A stretch of 64,000 bases of DNA, taken from the NCBI RefSeq assembly GCF_013283795.1, contig NZ_JABSOD010000015.1:1-64000 (forward strand), given 5' to 3'. Source of the DNA: Rheinheimera lutimaris. Its GTDB lineage: Bacteria > Pseudomonadota > Gammaproteobacteria > Enterobacterales > Alteromonadaceae. The position numbers and the translations under genes were made by a program. Of this stretch, positions 17,902 through 26,193 are shown in pieces; within the stretch, counting starts at the first letter, position 1; every line of letters starts with the position of its first letter. A model generated the notes under the pieces. The model was not told the DNA's origin and did not search any database. It worked only from the letters and a program-made list of their open reading frames with translations.

Positions 17902-19196
17902 TGGAAATGGCGATTCTGGTTCTGTTGCTGGTATTTTTCGGCTTATTGCTGCTAAACGTACCAATTTCATTTTGTATTGGTTTAGCCACACTGGCAACTA
18001 TGTTACTCAGTGTCGATGTTATGCCGGCGGTGACCACTATGGCGCAGCGTATGGCCGGTGGTATTAACAGCTTTGCCTTATTGGCGATCCCGTTTTTTGT
18101 GCTGTCGGGCTTAATTATGGGCCGCGGCGGTATAGCCAAACGCTTAATCGAATGTGCCATGGCATTGGTGGGTATGCTGCCCGGCGGCCTGGCATTGGTT
18201 AATGTGGTGTCCTGTATGTTTTTCGGTGCTATCTCCGGCTCGGCCGTGGCAGCGACCTCGGCAATTGGCAGCTTTATGCTGCCTGAGATGAAAAAGCAGG
18301 GCTATGACGTAAACTACAGCGCTGCGGTTACCGCAGCGGCTGCCACCACCGGCATGCTGATCCCGCCGAGTAATATTTTAATTGTTTATGCCATAGCCAG
18401 CGGTGGGGTATCGATAGCAGCGCTGTTTATTGCCGGGTATTTACCGGGTATTTTGCTGGGGGTATCGTTGATGCTGGTCTGTGCCGGTTACGCCAAGCTA
18501 AAGGGGTATCCGGTTGGCGCGCGCTTACCGCTTAAGCTGGTGCTGCAAAAAGTGGCGGCGGCACTGCCCAGCTTGTTTATGATTTTTCTGGTAATCGGCG
18601 GTATTGTCAGCGGCGTCTTTACTGCCACTGAAGCCGGTGCTATTGCGGTGGTATATTCGCTGATTTTAGCCGTGGGTATTTACGGTGAAGTAAAAACCAC
18701 TGAGTTGCCGGGCATTTTAATGAAATCGGCAGAAACCACCGCTATCGTGCTGGCGCTGATTGCCACTTCATCGGCGATGTCGTGGATATTATCTTACGAG
18801 CAAATTCCGCAAACTATCAGTGCCGCCATGCTGGCGCTAAGCGATAACCCGCTACTGATTTTACTAATGATCAACCTGATCTTATTGCTGGTGGGAGCCT
18901 TTATGGATATGACGCCGGCGGTACTGATTTTTACGCCGATATTCTTGCCGGTAGCGGTAGAGCTGGGCATGAGCCCGCTGCATTTCGGCATTATGATGGT
19001 GTTGAATTTATCCATCGGCCTGGTGTCGCCGCCGGTAGGCAGTGTGCTGTTTGTCAGTTGCGCTATTGCCAAAACCAAACTGGAAGCCATTATCCGGCCG
19101 TTAATGCCGTTGTATCTGGCAATGTTTGCGGTGCTGATGCTGGTAACTTATGTGCCGGCGATCAGTGAATGGTTGCCAAAGCAGTTTGGCTTCTAA
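17901..19196 (+). CDS. TRAP transporter large permease (DctM)
   Basis: Sodium-driven transport subunit. The 431-residue protein is almost entirely hydrophobic with about 11-12 membrane spans. Family motifs seen are LLLLNVPISFCIGLA at the start, IPFFVLSGLIMGRGGIAKRL, GAISGSAVAATSAIGS, LIPPSNILIVYA and GLVSPPVGSVLFV. Length is typical (about 425-435). It is the last TRAP gene, followed by a hairpin and the IclR regulator gene. Confidence 0.92.
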   Translation: MEMAILVLLLVFFGLLLLNVPISFCIGLATLATMLLSVDVMPAVTTMAQRMAGGINSFALLAIPFFVLSGLIMGRGGIAKRLIECAMALVGMLPGGLALVNVVSCMFFGAISGSAVAATSAIGSFMLPEMKKQGYDVNYSAAVTAAAATTGMLIPPSNILIVYAIASGGVSIAALFIAGYLPGILLGVSLMLVCAGYAKLKGYPVGARLPLKLVLQKVAAALPSLFMIFLVIGGIVSGVFTATEAGAIAVVYSLILAVGIYGEVKTTELPGILMKSAETTAIVLALIATSSAMSWILSYEQIPQTISAAMLALSDNPLLILLMINLILLLVGAFMDMTPAVLIFTPIFLPVAVELGMSPLHFGIMMVLNLSIGLVSPPVGSVLFVSCAIAKTKLEAIIRPLMPLYLAMFAVLMLVTYVPAISEWLPKQFGF

Positions 19197-19199
19197 CCG

Positions 19200-19218
19200 G
19201 CCGGGTTGTTAACCCGGC
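19200..19218 (+). other. Hairpin between dctM and the IclR gene
   Basis: GCCGGGTT and AACCCGGC form a perfect 8-base stem with a 3-base loop, directly after the dctM stop. The following bases (TGGCTTTC) are only slightly T-rich, so it may be a partial terminator separating transporter and regulator expression. Confidence 0.5.
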
Positions 19219-19254
19219 TGGCTTTCAACAGATGGTAAACTCAGGAGTTAACCG

Positions 19255-20040
19255 ATGGTAAGCTACGTGATCCCGAATTTGGCCAATGCTTGTCGTATTC
19301 TGTCGCTGGTGACAGAGTCGGACCTGGGCCTGAGTTTAACTGAGTTGGAGCAGCGCTTAGCGGTGCCGCGCACCACGGCGTTTCGTATTTTACAAACACT
19401 GTGCCAGGAGCAGGTGCTGGAAAAGCACGGTAAGCGTTATCTTGTTGGCGCGCAGCTGTTTAAAATGGGTTTAAGCTTACTTAGCTCGCAGCGTTTACAA
19501 CAGCAGGCTTTGCCGATGCTGCAAAAACTGGCGCTGAGCACAGGCTTAAGTGCACATTTGGCCTTGCCACACAATAAAGGCGCGTTACTGGTAGAGGTAT
19601 GCGACAGTCCGAACCCGCTGCGTTTAGCCGCCAGGCCAGGAACCATCGCCGATTTTAACTGTTCTGCTGCCGGAAAACTGTTTCTGGCGTTTCATCATTT
19701 TGACCAATTACACAGTTTCGCTGCAGCCGGTTTATTTAAGCAACGTACGTCACACAGCCTGGTGCAGCCAAATGAGTTAACAACAGAGTTGCAGCGGATA
19801 CTGGCCCGCGGTTATGCTAGCGACGAAATGGAATACCACGATGATGTGCGTTGCCTGGCGGCGCCGGTGCGGAACAGTCAGGGCGCGGTAGTGGCGGCTG
19901 TTGGCATAACCGGCCCGTTGGCGTTGTTTGCCGGAAAAATACACACCGACCTGATTGCCAGCGTAAAGCAAACGGCAATTGATATTGCCCTTAGTACCTA
20001 CCGGCCGCAATTGGTCGCTAACAGCGCGCGTGGTCAATAA
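19255..20040 (+). CDS. IclR-family regulator, KdgR-like
   Basis: The 261-residue protein has an N-terminal winged helix (about 8-65; LTELEQRLAVPRTTAFRILQTL) and an IclR effector domain (about 80-250; FNCSAAGKLFLAF and the RCLAAPVRNSQGAVVAAVGITG segment). IclR proteins of the KdgR type sense KDG or related intermediates and control pectin genes in other gammaproteobacteria, so this role is inferred from family and context. It is preceded by a CAGGAG ribosome site and followed after 10 bases by a LacI-type gene. No KdgR-type operator was recognised in the window. Confidence 0.82.
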   Translation: MVSYVIPNLANACRILSLVTESDLGLSLTELEQRLAVPRTTAFRILQTLCQEQVLEKHGKRYLVGAQLFKMGLSLLSSQRLQQQALPMLQKLALSTGLSAHLALPHNKGALLVEVCDSPNPLRLAARPGTIADFNCSAAGKLFLAFHHFDQLHSFAAAGLFKQRTSHSLVQPNELTTELQRILARGYASDEMEYHDDVRCLAAPVRNSQGAVVAAVGITGPLALFAGKIHTDLIASVKQTAIDIALSTYRPQLVANSARGQ

Positions 20041-20050
20041 GATGAGACTT

Positions 20051-21085
20051 ATGCAAAAACAAGCCACAATAAATGATGTTGCCCGCATTGCCGGTGTGTC
20101 TAAACGCACGGTTTCGCGGGTGATTAACGGCTCGCTTAGTGTCGGTGATACTACCCGCACCCGGGTGGAAAAAGTGATCAGCGAACTGAAATACTCGCCC
20201 AATACCCAGGCACGCGGCCTGGCGTCCAGCCGCTCTTATCTGCTGGGGCTCATTTACGATAACCCCGATGCCTTGTATCTGGATGACGTACAACGCGGAG
20301 TGTTGGAGGTTTGTTCCAACCTTGGTTACGAGCTGGTAGTACATCCGTGCCGTTACCGCAGTGAAACCCTGGTGCAGGATTGTTTGCGTTTTATGCAGCG
20401 CTCTAAACTGGATGGCGTTATCGTGTTGCCGCCGGTGTCAGAATCTGAAACCCTGGCGCTGGCATTAAAAGACTCCGGCAGTGCTTATGTGCGCTTAAGC
20501 TCAGTGGCGTTGGATGAAGCCAAACATATCGTTGTGTCGGACGATCGCGCTGCCGCGGCTGAAATGGCGCGCTATTTTGCTCAGTTAGGTCATGAACAGA
20601 TTGCCTTTATCAGCGGGCCGCAGCGCTATAAATCCTCTACCGAGCGGATGGAAGGTTTTCAGCTGGGCTTATCGGCTTATGGCATCAAATTACGGCCGGA
20701 TTGGATTATCGAAGGTAATAACACCTATGAGACCGGTATTGAATGCGCGCGCCAGTTGCTGCAAGTCGAGCACAGACCTACGGCTATTTTTGCCAATAAC
20801 GATCAAATGGCGGCAGGGGTGCTTAAAGTGGCACACAGCCTGGGTATAAAAGTACCGGAGCAATTATCGGTGGCTGGCTTTGATGACAACATGCTGGCCT
20901 CAAGGGTAATACCGGCGCTTACCACCATTAAACGGCCGGTACGGCAAATGGCATTGCTGGCTACCAGCAAACTGATTATGTCGATAGAAAACAATGATAA
21001 AGCCGCAAACAATGTCGCTGCTAAAGTAGCACCAACTTTAGTGGTGCGCGAGTCTACCGCCAGAGTGGCCGGCAGTAACGACTAA
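20051..21085 (+). CDS. LacI-family repressor of the pectin island
   Basis: The 344-residue product has the LacI helix-turn-helix at the very N-terminus (ATINDVARIAGVSKRTVSRVINGS), the hinge helix with SPNTQARGLASSRS, and a periplasmic-binding-like sensor domain (VSVAGFDDN-type motif at about 280, seen as LSVAGFDDNML). The ATG at 20051 gives the standard N-terminus; an ATG nine bases earlier is also possible. LacI proteins bind palindromes centred on CG; the ACCGGT-centred palindromes found just downstream (21120-21170) and before both TonB receptors fit this. It is therefore the best candidate to control them, with a uronate intermediate as probable inducer. Confidence 0.86.
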   Translation: MQKQATINDVARIAGVSKRTVSRVINGSLSVGDTTRTRVEKVISELKYSPNTQARGLASSRSYLLGLIYDNPDALYLDDVQRGVLEVCSNLGYELVVHPCRYRSETLVQDCLRFMQRSKLDGVIVLPPVSESETLALALKDSGSAYVRLSSVALDEAKHIVVSDDRAAAAEMARYFAQLGHEQIAFISGPQRYKSSTERMEGFQLGLSAYGIKLRPDWIIEGNNTYETGIECARQLLQVEHRPTAIFANNDQMAAGVLKVAHSLGIKVPEQLSVAGFDDNMLASRVIPALTTIKRPVRQMALLATSKLIMSIENNDKAANNVAAKVAPTLVVRESTARVAGSND

Positions 21086-21119
21086 GTTGCTTTAGTATTT
21101 TTCAACTGAATTAAACTTT

Positions 21120-21137
21120 TTTGCCAACGGTGGCAAA
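21120..21137. promoter_or_regulatory. Operator O3 upstream of the GH28 operon
   Basis: The site reads TTTGCCAACGGTGGCAAA, a palindrome with one mismatched pair. It lies 34 bases after the LacI gene stop and 33 bp, centre to centre, from O4. Confidence 0.75.
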
Positions 21138-21152
21138 AAGTTTGCCGATTTA

Positions 21153-21181
21153 CTTGCCACCGGTGGCAAATTGGTTATTAT
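21153..21181 (+). promoter_or_regulatory. Operator O4 and promoter of the GH28-uxaA operon
   Basis: A perfect 16-base palindrome TTGCCACCGGTGGCAA occupies 21154-21169. Its left end supplies the -35-like TTGCCA, and TATTAT (21176-21181) is a -10 after a 16-base spacer. Binding would occlude the promoter. The exact 33-bp distance to O3 repeats that between O1 and O2. Confidence 0.75.
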
Positions 21182-21247
21182 AGTAACAATCGCGCAGTAA
21201 AGCAGATGCTCCCGGCCACGCAGCGGCCGGCAACTCCGGAGAAATCT

Positions 21248-22693
21248 ATGACAGACAGATTAAGACGACAGCATTTAAAAACCTTAAGCCTGGCAGGAAT
21301 GGGCTTGTCTTTATGGTCATTAAACGGCTGTTCGTCGGTGTCTGCAGTGACAACCTCTGCCAGTGATGCCGCTGACGATGTGTTATGGCAACAGGCTGAT
21401 GCCATTATCGCCGCCATAGCGCCAACCCGGTTCGCTGAGCGCGATTTCGTTGTTACTGAGTTTGGTGCCAAAGCAGCAGCAGACTTTGACAGCAGCGCGG
21501 CTATCAGTGCGGCTATTGCCGCTTGCGCAGCCGCCGGTGGTGGCCGCGTAGTGGTGCCGGCCGGGCGCTTTAACACCGGGCCGGTGCATTTAAAATCTAA
21601 CGTAAACCTGCATTTGCAAAAAGATGCCGTACTATCGTTTTACCCTGAACCACAGCGTTACCTGCCAGCGGTATTTACCCGCTGGGAAGGCGTAGAGCTG
21701 ATGGGTTACTCGCCGCTGATATATGCCTTTGAGCAGGAAAATATCGCTATCACCGGTGAAGGCATTCTGGAAGGCAACGGCAGCAATACGCAGTGGTGGC
21801 CGTGGAAAGGCAAATGGAAACATACGCCTTGGCAGTTGGATGCGAAAACCGATCAGGCCAATACCCGTAACCCGTTGTTTGATATGGCCGAAGCCGGCGT
21901 GCCGGTTAGCCAGCGTGTATTTGCCGACAACTATTTACGCCCGCCGTTTATTCAGCCGTATCGCTGTAAACGGGTATTAATTGAAGGCATCACTATTCGT
22001 AACTCACCGTTTTGGTTGATTAACCCGGTGTTGTCAGAAGATGTGATCGTGCGTGGCGTAAACTGCGTTAGCCATGGGCCAAACTCAGATGGCTGTAACC
22101 CGGAGTCCAGCAACCGGGTATTAATTGAAAACTGCTTATTTGATACCGGTGATGATTGTATTGCGCTGAAATCCGGCCGCAATAATGACGGCCGCCGGCT
22201 GGCAACACCGGTACAAAATGTGGTGATCCAGGATTGTATGATGCGCGCCGGCCACGGTGGTGTGGTGCTGGGCAGTGAAATATCCGGTGGGGCGCGCAAT
22301 ATTTTCGCCCGCCGTTGCCGTATGAGCAGCCCGGATCTGGAGCGCGGCATCCGCATTAAAACCAATTCGGTGCGCGGTGGCTTAATTGAAAATATCTATA
22401 TCCGCGATATTGATATCGGCGAAGTTAAAGACGCTATCGTGATTAACTTCTTCTACGAAGAAGGTGATGCAGGCCAGCACTTGCCGCAGGTGAAGAATTT
22501 GCATATCAGCAATTTACGCGTACAAAAAGCGCAGCGGGCGTTTTTGCTGCGTGGTTTTGAGCGCGCGCCAATCAGCGGTGTCAGTTTGCACCATGTGCAG
22601 TTTAACCAAACCGGTAGCCTTGGGGTGCTGGAGAATGTGGCGCAGATTGATGCGGTCGATCTAACCTTAAATGGCGAAGCATTAACATTATGA
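21248..22693 (+). CDS. Polygalacturonase (GH28), Tat-type lipoprotein
   Basis: Hydrolyses polygalacturonate or its oligomers by inversion. The 481-residue product has all GH28 signatures: NSD with Asp281 (usually NTD), the DD pair at 302-303 in DTGDDCIALKSG, GHG with His336, and RIK at 369-371, on a right-handed beta-helix. The N-terminus RRQHLK resembles a twin-arginine motif, followed by a hydrophobic stretch and the lipobox LNGC, so folded export and lipid anchoring are likely. The start at 21248 is set by a GGAG ribosome site. Exo-action is suggested by similarity to periplasmic exo-polygalacturonases, but it was not tested. Confidence 0.92.
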   Translation: MTDRLRRQHLKTLSLAGMGLSLWSLNGCSSVSAVTTSASDAADDVLWQQADAIIAAIAPTRFAERDFVVTEFGAKAAADFDSSAAISAAIAACAAAGGGRVVVPAGRFNTGPVHLKSNVNLHLQKDAVLSFYPEPQRYLPAVFTRWEGVELMGYSPLIYAFEQENIAITGEGILEGNGSNTQWWPWKGKWKHTPWQLDAKTDQANTRNPLFDMAEAGVPVSQRVFADNYLRPPFIQPYRCKRVLIEGITIRNSPFWLINPVLSEDVIVRGVNCVSHGPNSDGCNPESSNRVLIENCLFDTGDDCIALKSGRNNDGRRLATPVQNVVIQDCMMRAGHGGVVLGSEISGGARNIFARRCRMSSPDLERGIRIKTNSVRGGLIENIYIRDIDIGEVKDAIVINFFYEEGDAGQHLPQVKNLHISNLRVQKAQRAFLLRGFERAPISGVSLHHVQFNQTGSLGVLENVAQIDAVDLTLNGEALTL

Positions 22694-22726
22694 CTGGTAT
22701 GAGTGTGGTTGCAGCCGCGGGGGCGA

Positions 22727-22892
22727 AAACCGGTTTGCCCACACCAACACGCCGTGAATACGTCCCTGTAGGCTCGATTACAAACTTCATCCGTGAAGTT
22801 TGCCCGTTGGGCCAGCGGAGCTGTTCAAATTCGCTCCAAGCGAATTTGTCCGGCCCCAAAGCTTCAACGGTTGGTTTAGGGCAAGCCGGTTT
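22727..22892. repeat. Palindromic intergenic repeat, copy B (long form)
   Basis: Terminal arms AAACCGGTTTGCCC and GGGCAAGCCGGTTT enclose the shared core ACGCCGTGAATACGTCC. At 166 bases it is longer than the other copies because the central hairpin is replaced by a compound structure with at least two extra stems (around 22783-22803 and 22827-22849). It fills most of the 276-base gap between GH28 and uxaA. Confidence 0.85.
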
Positions 22893-22969
22893 CCACCTGA
22901 TTCAAGCCCGAACATCGTATTTTTTAAACCCAGTTTGCCACCGCTAGACAAGGTGCAGGAAGGCTGAAG

Positions 22970-24526
22970 ATGAGCACAGAACAACAACCCGGTTGTAGTA
23001 CTAAACTAAATACACCGGCAGACATCGGTGAGCAGTTGCACGTGTTGCAGGTGCACCCGCGTGACAACGTGGTGGTAGCACTGCAACCGCTGGCGCAAGG
23101 TGCGGCCTTGCCTGAGCCGTTCGCAGAGCTAAGCGCACAGCAGGCCATACCGGCCGGGCATAAAGTGGCACTAACAAATATCGCCAAGGGCCAGCCGGTA
23201 ATTAAATACGGCTTTGCCATCGGCAAAGCGACGACTGATATTAACGCCGGTGAGCATATTCACTCGCATAACCTTGCCACGCTGTTAAGTGGCCAGGTCG
23301 ATTACCGTTACAGCGGCTGTCAGGCGCAGCCATTAACTTTTCCGGCCGGCTTACCGACTGAATTTATGGGTTATCGCCGTGCTAATGGCAAAGTAGGCAC
23401 CCGCAATGAGCTGTGGATCATCAACACCGTAGGCTGCGTTAACCGCGCCGCGATGCGGGTGGCCGAACAGGCACGCAAGCGTTATGGCGATGAGATTGAC
23501 GGTATCCATGCTTTTACCCATCCGTTTGGCTGCTCGCAGCTGGGCGATGATTTAGACCACACCCGCCGCTTACTGGCCGGGCTTATTCAGCATCCCAATG
23601 CCGGCGCCGTATTAGTGATGGGCCTGGGCTGCGAGAACAATCAGCTAAGCAAACTGCTGGCCGCCAGCCCGGGTGTCGATTTAAGCCGCATCCGCTCGTT
23701 TAATGCCCAACAGGTAGAAGATGAGATAGAGCAGGGCTTGGCAGCAGTGGACGAATTAGTCGCGCAGATGCGCACTGATAAACGCACACCATGCCCGGTG
23801 GCCGATTTAGTGGTTGGTATGAAATGCGGTGGCTCTGACGGTTTAAGCGGTTTAACCGCTAATCCGCTGGTGGGCCGCATTGCCGATTTAGTCGCCGCCG
23901 GTAATGGCAAAGTGGTGCTGACCGAAACGCCGGAGATGTTCGGTGCCGAGCAGGTATTTATGGCGCGGGCGCAAAACGAGCAGGTGTTTGGCGATATTGT
24001 CACCCTGGTTAATGACTTTAAGCAGTACTTTATCGACAACAAACAACCGGTGTATGAAAATCCGAGCCCGGGTAATAAAGACGGCGGTTTAACCACGCTG
24101 GAAGAAAAATCGCTCGGCGCCATTCAAAAAGGTGGCTCGGCGGTGGTCAATCAGGTGATCCGTTATGGTGATATGGCCAGCCAAAGCGGCTTAACGCTGC
24201 TGGAAGGGCCGGGTAATGATGCGGTGTCGTCCACTGCCTTAACCGCTGCCGGTGCTACTTTGCTGTTGTTTACCACCGGCCGCGGCACACCGCTGGGCTT
24301 TCCGGCACCAACGGTAAAAATATCGTCAAATTCATCGTTGGCCGCCCGTAAGCCACAGTGGATTGACTATGACGCCGGCGGCCTGCTGCAAAAAGGCCGG
24401 GACGCCGAACAGTTTAGCCATGATTTTTTCCGTTATCTGATAGACGTTGCTTCAGGCAAAGCCACGCGCAACGAGCAGTCGGATAACCGTGAAATTGCCA
24501 TTTGGAAGAATGGCGTCACGCTTTAA
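22970..24526 (+). CDS. uxaA: Altronate dehydratase UxaA
   Basis: Dehydrates D-altronate to KDG in the galacturonate pathway. The 518-residue protein has an N-terminal SAF domain (about 25-100) and a large dehydratase domain with GYRRANGKVGTRNELWI, HPFGCSQLGDD, LGCENNQLSK, MKCGGSDGLSG and FTTGRGTPLGFPAPTVKI, all typical of UxaA/GarD. Length is slightly above E. coli UxaA (495). A good ribosome site lies before the ATG. It follows GH28 across repeat B and precedes uxaC by 46 bases. Confidence 0.94.
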   Translation: MSTEQQPGCSTKLNTPADIGEQLHVLQVHPRDNVVVALQPLAQGAALPEPFAELSAQQAIPAGHKVALTNIAKGQPVIKYGFAIGKATTDINAGEHIHSHNLATLLSGQVDYRYSGCQAQPLTFPAGLPTEFMGYRRANGKVGTRNELWIINTVGCVNRAAMRVAEQARKRYGDEIDGIHAFTHPFGCSQLGDDLDHTRRLLAGLIQHPNAGAVLVMGLGCENNQLSKLLAASPGVDLSRIRSFNAQQVEDEIEQGLAAVDELVAQMRTDKRTPCPVADLVVGMKCGGSDGLSGLTANPLVGRIADLVAAGNGKVVLTETPEMFGAEQVFMARAQNEQVFGDIVTLVNDFKQYFIDNKQPVYENPSPGNKDGGLTTLEEKSLGAIQKGGSAVVNQVIRYGDMASQSGLTLLEGPGNDAVSSTALTAAGATLLLFTTGRGTPLGFPAPTVKISSNSSLAARKPQWIDYDAGGLLQKGRDAEQFSHDFFRYLIDVASGKATRNEQSDNREIAIWKNGVTL

Positions 24527-24572
24527 AAATAAACGTATTGAATTTAAACACTTTTTATAACAGGACTTGAAT

Positions 24573-25997
24573 ATGGCACAGAGTCGTCGCTTAGAACTGC
24601 ACCCGGACCGGTTATTTCCGTCAGATCCGGTGGTGCGCGATATCGCCCGGCGTTTATATCAGCAAATTAAAGACTTGCCGATAGTCAGTCCGCACGGCCA
24701 TACCGATCCACGTTGGTTTGCCGAAGATGCCAACTGGGACAATGCCACTGCCTTATTGCTGCTGCCGGATCATTATGTGTTTCGTATGTTATACAGCCAG
24801 GGCATTAAGCTCGAAGAGCTTGGCATCCGCCGTAAAGACGGCGCCGTAGTGGAAAGCGATTACCGCAAAATCTTCCATATTTTTGCCAAGCACTATTACC
24901 TGTTTCGCGGCACACCATCGCGCATTTGGCTCGACACGGTGTTCCACGATGTATTCGGTTTAACCGAAACTCTGTGCGAAGAAACCGCCGATCATTATTA
25001 CGACAGCATTAACGCCCAGCTGGCCAAGCCGGAATTTAAACCGCGTGCGTTATTAGAGCGTTTTAATATCGAGCTGATTGCCACCACCGAAGGTGCGCTA
25101 AACGATTTAAAACACCATGCCAAATTAAAAGGCAGCGGTTTTGAAACCCGCGTTATCACCACCTTCCGCCCGGATGACGTGGTGGATGCGGATCGCGCCG
25201 ATTTTGCCGCTAATGTCGCCAAATTGGGAGAAATTACCGGCGAAGACACGAAAAGCTGGCAAGGCTACCTGGCCGCACTGCGTAAGCGCCGCGCGGTGTT
25301 TCGTGAGCATGGCGCTACCGCTACCGATCACGGCCATCCGACGGCGATAACTGCTGATTTAGCCATGAAAGACGCGGCCGCGCTGTTTCAGCGCTGCTTA
25401 AGCGGTAAAGCCACACCGGCAGAAACAGAGCTGTTCCGCGGCCAGATGCTGACCGAAATGGCCGGCATGAGTTTGGAAGATGGCATGACCATGCAAATTC
25501 ACCCCGGTGCACACCGTAACCACAACCAGGTGATTTTTGAGCGCTTTGGCGCCGACAAAGGCGCGGATATTCCCAGCCCGACCGAATACGTACAAAACCT
25601 GAAACCGTTGCTGCAGAAATACGGTAACGAGGCCAGCCTGAACATTATTCTGTTTACGCTGGACGAAACGACTTATGCCCGCGAACTGGCGCCATTGGCC
25701 GGCCATTACCCGGCGTTAAAACTCGGCCCAGCCTGGTGGTTTCATGACAGCCCGGAAGGCATGCTGCGTTTTCGCCATCAGGTAACCGAAACCGCCGGTT
25801 TTTATAACACCGTTGGTTTTAACGACGATACACGGGCGTTTTTATCTATACCGGCGCGGCACGACGTAGCAAGGCGCATTGACTGTCGCTTTTTGGCAGG
25901 TTTAGTGGCCGAACACCGCTTAACCGAAGAAGAAGCCGGCGAGTTAGCCTACGAGCTGACTTACGGCCTGGTAAAGAAAGCGTATCAGTTGAAGTAA
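24573..25997 (+). CDS. uxaC: Uronate isomerase UxaC
   Basis: Isomerises D-galacturonate to D-tagaturonate (and D-glucuronate to D-fructuronate). The 474-residue amidohydrolase-fold protein shows PHGHTDPRWFA (metal His pair), HPGAHRNHN, and the C-terminal WWFHDSPEGMLRFR region typical of UxaC. Length matches E. coli (470). The ATG at 24573 has CAGGA upstream; a TTG six bases earlier is in frame. It lies in the uxaA-uxaC-uxuB series, followed by repeat E. Confidence 0.95.
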   Translation: MAQSRRLELHPDRLFPSDPVVRDIARRLYQQIKDLPIVSPHGHTDPRWFAEDANWDNATALLLLPDHYVFRMLYSQGIKLEELGIRRKDGAVVESDYRKIFHIFAKHYYLFRGTPSRIWLDTVFHDVFGLTETLCEETADHYYDSINAQLAKPEFKPRALLERFNIELIATTEGALNDLKHHAKLKGSGFETRVITTFRPDDVVDADRADFAANVAKLGEITGEDTKSWQGYLAALRKRRAVFREHGATATDHGHPTAITADLAMKDAAALFQRCLSGKATPAETELFRGQMLTEMAGMSLEDGMTMQIHPGAHRNHNQVIFERFGADKGADIPSPTEYVQNLKPLLQKYGNEASLNIILFTLDETTYARELAPLAGHYPALKLGPAWWFHDSPEGMLRFRHQVTETAGFYNTVGFNDDTRAFLSIPARHDVARRIDCRFLAGLVAEHRLTEEEAGELAYELTYGLVKKAYQLK

Positions 25998-26063
25998 CAA
26001 TAAACAGAATGTTATAGCGGGGCCAGGTTCTGCGTTGACGTTTCACCTATATCGCAAGCGCAG

Positions 26064-26156
26064 CTCAGTAATAGCTAAACAAAGCGTCTGCCGCATGGAT
26101 GCGGCAGAGGAGCCCCCAAGGATGGGTTCACGGCGTCTTTGTGTGCTGTTACTGAG
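26064..26156. repeat. Palindromic intergenic repeat, copy E
   Basis: A 93-base element with outer arms around CTCAGTAA and TTACTGAG, inner arms CAAAGCGTC and GGCGTCTTTG, and a central hairpin CTGCCGCATGGATGCGGCAG. Orientation is opposite to copies A-C. It lies between uxaC and the uxuB-type gene and fills half of the 196-base gap. Confidence 0.82.
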
Positions 26157-26193
26157 TGGAGCCAGAACAGCATAAATCGGATACAGACATTTT

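Noticed and set aside
22602..22987. Small frames across repeat B
   Set aside because: They read through the palindromic repeat and have no homologue-like features.
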